Below are positions 5,224 to 9,457 of a DNA stretch of 9,457 nt, one piece after another. The stretch is taken from assembly GCA_002693605.1 (NCBI GenBank), contig NZQO01000137.1, positions 1-9,457 on the forward strand, in the 5' to 3' direction. Both the position numbers and the translations under genes were made by a program. The notes under the pieces are model-generated. The model had not been told where the DNA came from and ran no database searches. It was given only the letters and a program-made list of their open reading frames with translations. Numbering within the stretch: position 1 is the stretch's first letter; every line of letters starts with the position of its first letter. Source of the DNA: Flavobacteriaceae bacterium (GTDB lineage: Bacteria > Bacteroidota > Bacteroidia > Flavobacteriales > Flavobacteriaceae).

Positions 5224-6672
5224 ATGAGTTTTGATGACGTTTATGAAAAAGAACTGTCTTTTCAAACCGATCGCCGTAAGGCTTCCGTTGAGTTTATTAA
5301 AATTGTAAGTGACCTTTGGTACGACAAATCTATCGAATTGGTTCTCTTCAGAAACCAGTTGATAAACCGAAATGTTAGCGAGATCCTCAACCTGCACGAA
5401 TATGCGGGGGAGTTTGTGCAAAAGCCCATTTCTATTTTCGACTCTGTCGAGATAGCCCAGGCTATAAAAGACTTGGACCTTCCTCCTGCCAAATTGGATA
5501 TCGGCAAGCTTACGTATGAATATCATTTAGAGGACAACGAATACAGCGATGCCCTTGCCTTCGTAAGCGACAAGCTAAAGGATGCCAAGGAGCGCGAAAA
5601 TATTACCCCTAAGGATGTTGTTCTATATGGTTTTGGCCGAATTGGACGTCTCTTGGCTCGCGAGCTGATGACACGTACCGGTAAGGGCAGCCAAATGCGC
5701 CTTCGCGCCATTGTCACCCGTGGGGCCATTGACCAGACCGTGTTGGAAAAACGCGCATCGTTATTGCAATACGATTCGGTGCACAGCGATTTTGCAGGGA
5801 CCGTTAGCATTGATGTAGAGAACAATACCCTTATTATTAACGGCACGACCGTTCATATAATTTCGGCCAATAACCCGGAGGATATTGACTATACCGAGTA
5901 CGGTATAAACAACGCATTGGTTATCGATAACACGGGTGCTTTCAGGGACGATGTTGCATTGTCCAGACACCTTAAGGCGAAGGGAGTGGCCAAGGTTCTA
6001 CTAACGGCCCCCGGCAAGAACGTACCTAATATCGTGCACGGGGTTAACCACGCTCAACACAATCCAGATTCCGTAAATATCTTTTCGGCTGCATCGTGTA
6101 CTACCAACGCCATTACCCCCGTGCTTAAGGCAATCGAGGATTCCTTTGGCGTTAAGCAGGGTCACCTTGAAACGATTCATGCGTATACCAACGACCAGAA
6201 CCTGGTAGATAATATGCACAAGAAATACCGTCGTGGCCGTGCCGCAGCACTAAATATGGTAATTACCGAAACCGGTGCAGGACAAGCAGTGTCCAAGGCC
6301 CTTCCGTCGTTTGAGGGGAAACTTACCTCCAATGCAATTCGCGTACCGGTGCCCAATGGCTCATTGGCCATTCTAAAGCTGGAATTGGAAACAGAAACGA
6401 CACGCGACGCCATCAATTCAGTAATGAAAAAATATGCGCTAGAGGGCGATTTAGTCGAACAAATTAAGTACTCGCTGAACAACGAACTAGTATCTAGCGA
6501 TATCGTGGGCTCTTCGGCGCCTTCCATTTACGATAGCAATGCCACCATTGTTGCCAAAGATGGGAAGAACGTCGTCCTGTATGTCTGGTACGACAATGAA
6601 TACGGCTATAGCCATCAGGTAATCCGATTGGCCAAGTACATCTCAAAGGTGCGTCGTTACACATACTATTAA
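5224..6672 (+). CDS. gap: Glyceraldehyde-3-phosphate dehydrogenase, long form
   Basis: Catalyses the reversible oxidation and phosphorylation of glyceraldehyde 3-phosphate in glycolysis or gluconeogenesis. The 482-residue protein has an extra N-terminal region of about 130 residues, mostly helical and charged, before the Rossmann fold starts at LYGFGRIGR (134-142). The catalytic cysteine is C292 in SAASCTTNAIT, and the partner histidine is H319 in IHAYTNDQ. WYDNEYGYS (455-463) is the conserved C-terminal signature. Classical GapA has about 335 residues; the long form is common in Bacteroidota and some Gammaproteobacteria. At the end of the second strand the sequence reads AIVTRGAID instead of the usual A-I/V-N-D, so the acidic residue that selects NAD is not clearly present. 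NADP use or dual use is possible. An upstream TTG (5167) would add 19 residues but overlaps the -7 box and is rejected. Confidence 0.93.
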   Translation: MSFDDVYEKELSFQTDRRKASVEFIKIVSDLWYDKSIELVLFRNQLINRNVSEILNLHEYAGEFVQKPISIFDSVEIAQAIKDLDLPPAKLDIGKLTYEYHLEDNEYSDALAFVSDKLKDAKERENITPKDVVLYGFGRIGRLLARELMTRTGKGSQMRLRAIVTRGAIDQTVLEKRASLLQYDSVHSDFAGTVSIDVENNTLIINGTTVHIISANNPEDIDYTEYGINNALVIDNTGAFRDDVALSRHLKAKGVAKVLLTAPGKNVPNIVHGVNHAQHNPDSVNIFSAASCTTNAITPVLKAIEDSFGVKQGHLETIHAYTNDQNLVDNMHKKYRRGRAAALNMVITETGAGQAVSKALPSFEGKLTSNAIRVPVPNGSLAILKLELETETTRDAINSVMKKYALEGDLVEQIKYSLNNELVSSDIVGSSAPSIYDSNATIVAKDGKNVVLYVWYDNEYGYSHQVIRLAKYISKVRRYTYY

Positions 6673-6689
6673 TATTCATTTTATCGTTT

Positions 6690-6722
6690 AAAGACCCGCC
6701 CCTAGATTGAGGGCGGGTCTTT
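6690..6722 (+). terminator. Intrinsic terminator of the GAPDH gene
   Basis: AAAGACCCGCCC (6690-6701) and GGGCGGGTCTTT (6711-6722) form a perfect 12-bp GC-rich stem with a 9-base loop, followed by further T. It is the strongest terminator in the window and lies 17 bases after the stop codon. Confidence 0.92.
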
Positions 6723-6788
6723 TCAATTTAGGCGGTTGTGATTCTTTTGAAATTTTGGAAGGCTCCTCCCCATCTCTTCTGAAAACCG

Positions 6789-6796
6789 TATTTTTG
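6789..6796 (+). promoter_or_regulatory. -7 box of trmD
   Basis: TATTTTTG is an exact TAnnTTTG match 54 bases before the trmD ATG, the same sequence as the GAPDH box. No well-placed -33 TTG is seen. The strong terminator at 6690-6722 makes a separate trmD promoter necessary. Confidence 0.45.
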
Positions 6797-6850
6797 CCTT
6801 TCAGGATTAACGCGCGACACCCGTAAATACTTCCTAAGAAAAAATAACTA

Positions 6851-7525
6851 ATGCGTATAGATATTATAACCGTCCTACCCGAATTATTGCAAAGCCCCTT
6901 TGAGGCCTCTATACTCAAACGCGCTATCGACAAGGGCTTAGTGGCAGTACACACGCACAACTTGCGCGATTTTTCCACTAACCGTTACAGGCAAATAGAC
7001 GACTATCAATTTGGCGGAGGCGCGGGCATGGTGATGATGGTGGAACCGATTGACAAGTGCATTACAATGCTGAAATCGGAACGTGAGTACGACGAAATTA
7101 TCTACATGACGCCTGACGGGGACACCCTCTCACAAGGAATCGCCAATGAACTTTCCCTGAAAGAGAATATAATTATTTTATGCGGGCACTACAAAGGCGT
7201 AGACCAGCGCGTGCGCGACCACTTTATTACCCGCGAGATATCTATCGGCGACTTCGTACTGAGTGGTGGCGAGCTTGCGGCCGCAGTACTCTGCGATGCT
7301 GTAATTCGTTTGCTTCCGGGCGTGCTGGGCAATGAAACGAGTGCCTTGACCGATAGCTTTCAGGATAATTTGCTGGCACCGCCCATCTACACCCGCCCGG
7401 CCGATTACAAGGGATGGAAGGTTCCCGAAATACTTACCAGCGGTAATACCCCCAAGATTGAGCAATGGCGCGAAACAGAAGCGCTGAAGCGTACGCAGCA
7501 ACGCCGGCCCGACTTGCTCGAATAA
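6851..7525 (+). CDS. trmD: tRNA (guanine-N1)-methyltransferase TrmD
   Basis: TrmD puts a methyl group from S-adenosylmethionine on N1 of guanine 37 next to the anticodon, which prevents +1 frameshifting. The 224-residue protein has the SPOUT trefoil-knot signatures: [11 protein letters not shown] (2-12), [14 protein letters not shown] (54-67), [12 protein letters not shown] (110-121), [16 protein letters not shown] (129-144) and [10 protein letters not shown] (153-162). The active-site residues are present: R153 (E. coli R154) and D168 in DSF (E. coli D169). YTRP (180-183) and RRPDLL (218-223) follow. E. coli TrmD has 255 residues and extends beyond RRPDLL; this protein stops there, as I recall is usual for Bacteroidota. 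It stands alone here, between a terminator and a 369-base gene-free stretch. The ribosomal partners rpsP, rimM and rplS found beside trmD in many bacteria are not in the window. Confidence 0.96.
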   Translation: MRIDIITVLPELLQSPFEASILKRAIDKGLVAVHTHNLRDFSTNRYRQIDDYQFGGGAGMVMMVEPIDKCITMLKSEREYDEIIYMTPDGDTLSQGIANELSLKENIIILCGHYKGVDQRVRDHFITREISIGDFVLSGGELAAAVLCDAVIRLLPGVLGNETSALTDSFQDNLLAPPIYTRPADYKGWKVPEILTSGNTPKIEQWRETEALKRTQQRRPDLLE

Positions 7526-7584
7526 ACTCCCGCTACTTTATCACATCCATCCTATCGCAATAGTTTTCAGGAATAGTTGAAACG

Positions 7585-7637
7585 AGCTGAACTTCAAGGT
7601 ATTTCAGCTACTCCATCAGTTTTTAAAGGGAACTGAT
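7585..7637. repeat. Two adjacent small hairpins after trmD
   Basis: AGCTGAA (7585-7591) pairs with TTCAGCT (7603-7609), loop 11 bases. ATCAGTT (7615-7621) pairs with AACTGAT (7631-7637), loop 9 bases. Each is a perfect 7-bp stem and they are 5 bases apart, starting 60 bases after the trmD stop codon. Neither has a T run, so they are poor intrinsic terminators. They may protect the 3' end of the mRNA or have no role. Confidence 0.3.
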
Positions 7638-7859
7638 ATTTCTGAAGTCGAAAACGAATCGTCGTGCTTCGGAAAGAATAACGGCCCATTTATCCAAGAG
7701 CGATTGCCAAGTTTCCACCCGTTGCCTATTTTAGGTAGGAACGGTACAAAAAACCATGGTAATTGTGTTTATGGATGAAAAAACAAGCTTTTTTATTCCA
7801 CAGTATAAAATGTAGAAAAGCGCCCGATTTGCCATATCCCCACACGTGATTTATTTGCG

Positions 7860-7867
7860 TATCTTTA
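7860..7867 (+). promoter_or_regulatory. Weak -7-like box before the histidine kinase
   Basis: TATCTTTA matches TAnnTTTG at 7 of 8 positions and lies 27 bases before the ATG. No -33 element at suitable distance was found. It is offered only as the best candidate in this leader. Confidence 0.2.
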
Positions 7868-7894
7868 ATGTACTGACAACCAAATTATTGTACT

Positions 7895-9457
7895 ATGACA
7901 AAGCTATGGCTACTTTTTGCCGTAGCGTGTGCATCTTATTGCGGCCTTGGACAATCTTCCCCACCCGCGGCCTCACCCGATTCGCTCGTTACTTGGGTTG
8001 CCAACCGTATACCACCATCGGGAGACTCATTGATGGTATTCAGGATGGCGCATCGCGCTGTAAGGTTATCGAAAAATGCTAATAATCCGGAGTTTTTGGG
8101 GAGGGCCTTCGAAAACTTGGCCGCGTGGCACCTTGGCGCCCCCACCATAGACAGCTCCCTGCACTACCTGCAATTGGCCCAGATGCAATATACTTCAGCT
8201 AACAACGATGCGGCACTCGCACAACTCTATCTGCAGTTTGAAGCTACCTATAAGGAACGGAGCTTGTATTCCAAGGCCGAACCCTATGCTTTCAAGGCAC
8301 TGGAGCATTTCGAGCAATTGGAGGATGCAAGGGGAATCGCTGAGACACAGCTTCGGCTAAGCGATCTGTTCTACTACCAGGACAATTATGAAGATGGCAA
8401 AAAATACGCAAAAAATGCGATTGCCATTTCCGAAGCGGAAAAGTTTACAGTGCTGCGGGCCATCGGGTACCGCTACTTGGCAAACAATCAGTTATTCGCC
8501 GATGAACCCGAAGCTGCCCTGCCCAACGCCTCCAAATCGGTCGCTATTTTGGAGGAAGCCAATGAAGCCGGCCTCGAGATGATGGCCTCCAAAAATACGC
8601 TGGGAAATATCTTTAAGTATCTAGGGCGATATAGCGATGCGCTTACGGTGTACCAATACAATTTGGTAAAGGCCCGGGACATTGAAAATTATCGCTTCGA
8701 AATCGCATCGCTCGGTAACATCGGCCATGTTTATTTATTGCAGGAAGAATATGCCCAAGCCCTCCCCTATTTTTTACGATCAATTGATATTATTGAAAGA
8801 ACCGGGCAGAAAAAGAACCTATGGGAAAATTACATGCACACCTCGGTGGCGTATGAGGAAATGGGCGATTACAAGAACGCACTGAAATATGATATTCTCT
8901 ACGGGCGAGAACGTATGGCCTATCTCCAATCCATTATCGAAAGGCTGGAATCAGAATTGCAGGCAAAATACGAAGCCCAGAAAAAGGAAGAGACAATTGC
9001 CAACCAAGAAGACCGCATAGCGCGCCAACGTACCACCCAATTTTTGTACCTGGGCATTTCAATACTCTTAGCGGCGTTCGTAATCGCGATGTTCGTAACC
9101 CTTAAAAACATACGGAGGAAACGTAAAAAATTGGCGTTGCTCAACACCCAGTTACAACAGGAACGGAAAGCGCTTAACCACGCCAATAATACGCTAACAG
9201 AGACCATCGCCAATTTGAAATCCACACAGGCACAGCTCATCCAATCGGAAAAAATGGCAAGCCTTGGTGAACTTACCGCAGGAATTGCGCACGAAATCCA
9301 GAATCCGCTGAACTTCGTGAACAACTTTTCAGAAGTAAGCAAAGAAATGCTAGATGAAATGAAAGATGAACTCGCCACTGGAAATTACTCAGAAGTCAGG
9401 GAGATTGTCAATGACCTCAGCACCAATCTGGAGAAAATAGGGTTCCATGGCAAACGA
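7895..9457 (+). CDS. TPR-containing sensor histidine kinase (partial, runs off right edge)
   Basis: The frame from the ATG at 7895 stays open for 521 codons to the window end; an in-frame TGA at 7874-7876 rules out a start further upstream. A signal peptide (1-20, ending GLGQ) is followed by a helical TPR region to about residue 345. Clear repeats are at 234-267 (NTLGNIFKYLGRYSDAL), 274-307 (GNIGHVYLLQEEYAQAL) and 315-345 (VAYEEMGDYKNAL). Next come a charged coiled coil (about 346-381), one membrane helix (383-403), a basic stop (RRKRKK), a second coiled coil (about 408-450), then the HisKA dimerisation domain. The H-box KMASLGELTAGIAHEIQNPLNF has the phospho-acceptor H466. The ATPase domain with its N and G boxes must lie beyond the edge. 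I infer a periplasmic TPR sensor signalling to a cytoplasmic kinase. The ligand and the response regulator are unknown. Confidence 0.9.
   Translation, partial: MTKLWLLFAVACASYCGLGQSSPPAASPDSLVTWVANRIPPSGDSLMVFRMAHRAVRLSKNANNPEFLGRAFENLAAWHLGAPTIDSSLHYLQLAQMQYTSANNDAALAQLYLQFEATYKERSLYSKAEPYAFKALEHFEQLEDARGIAETQLRLSDLFYYQDNYEDGKKYAKNAIAISEAEKFTVLRAIGYRYLANNQLFADEPEAALPNASKSVAILEEANEAGLEMMASKNTLGNIFKYLGRYSDALTVYQYNLVKARDIENYRFEIASLGNIGHVYLLQEEYAQALPYFLRSIDIIERTGQKKNLWENYMHTSVAYEEMGDYKNALKYDILYGRERMAYLQSIIERLESELQAKYEAQKKEETIANQEDRIARQRTTQFLYLGISILLAAFVIAMFVTLKNIRRKRKKLALLNTQLQQERKALNHANNTLTETIANLKSTQAQLIQSEKMASLGELTAGIAHEIQNPLNFVNNFSEVSKEMLDEMKDELATGNYSEVREIVNDLSTNLEKIGFHGKR

Larger units (their letters stand above)
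7526..7894. other. Gene-free region between trmD and the histidine kinase
   Basis: No believable gene on either strand in 369 bases. Two small hairpins lie at 7585-7637 and a weak -7-like box at 7860-7867. A 19-codon frame at 7756-7815 has no support as a gene. The space would fit a gene of about 120 codons, such as rplS, but no remnant of it was recognised. No clear T-tailed terminator for trmD was seen. Confidence 0.55.

Noticed and set aside
7578..7604. TGAAAC at 7578-7583 as a second ECF promoter
   Set aside because: No GTC-type -10 at 16-17 bases, and no gene begins close downstream.
7756..7815. 19-codon frame in the trmD-kinase gap
   Set aside because: Too short, no start signal, no recognisable pattern; expected by chance.
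8920..9378. 152-codon frame on the minus strand
   Set aside because: Opposite the histidine kinase coiled coil, membrane helix and H-box; the hydrophobic serine-rich translation comes from the antisense of charged codons.

Overview
The window reads as chromosomal DNA of a member of the Bacteroidota, most likely the family Flavobacteriaceae. The evidence is: no Shine-Dalgarno sequences ahead of the starts; several -7 boxes matching TAnnTTTG; a roughly 482-residue GAPDH with a long N-terminal extension; a TPR-containing sensor histidine kinase of a kind common in that phylum; and the order mltG - GNAT acetyltransferase - dapF divergent from a Do-type protease. The genus cannot be fixed from the sequence alone.

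Layout. 1-85 (minus): first codons of a secreted protein that runs off the left edge, with promoter-like elements, an 18-bp imperfect palindrome and a direct repeat upstream. 225-869 (minus): a small exported lysozyme-like protein with its own terminator at 191-217 and a hairpin in its leader. 870-1198: gene-free stretch with TTTAAC repeats, an inverted repeat and the mltG terminator. 1199-3538 (minus): a tight three-gene operon read as dapF, GNAT acetyltransferase, mltG, with overlapping or abutting ends. 3539-3667: divergent control region. 3668-5065 (plus): Do/HtrA protease and terminator. 5224-6672 (plus): long-form GAPDH and terminator. 6851-7525 (plus): trmD. 7526-7894: gene-free stretch with two small hairpins. 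7895-9457 (plus): TPR sensor histidine kinase, open at the right edge and cut just after its phospho-acceptor histidine region.

How they fit together. The left two thirds has a cell-envelope theme: DapF makes meso-diaminopimelate for peptidoglycan (and the lysine precursor), MltG cuts nascent glycan strands, the small lysozyme-like protein probably acts on peptidoglycan, and the Do protease handles misfolded envelope proteins. The Do protease is preceded by an ECF-sigma-like promoter, which suits envelope-stress control. GAPDH (central carbon metabolism) and TrmD (tRNA m1G37) are housekeeping single-gene units. The histidine kinase has no partner regulator inside the window.

I see no mobile element, CRISPR array, tRNA, rRNA, phage gene or defence system, and no convincing new multi-gene system. 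The most useful leads are regulatory: a paired GTTAAA / TTTAAC direct repeat that recurs in several intergenic regions, the possible ECF promoter of the protease, and a probably leaderless dapF transcript.
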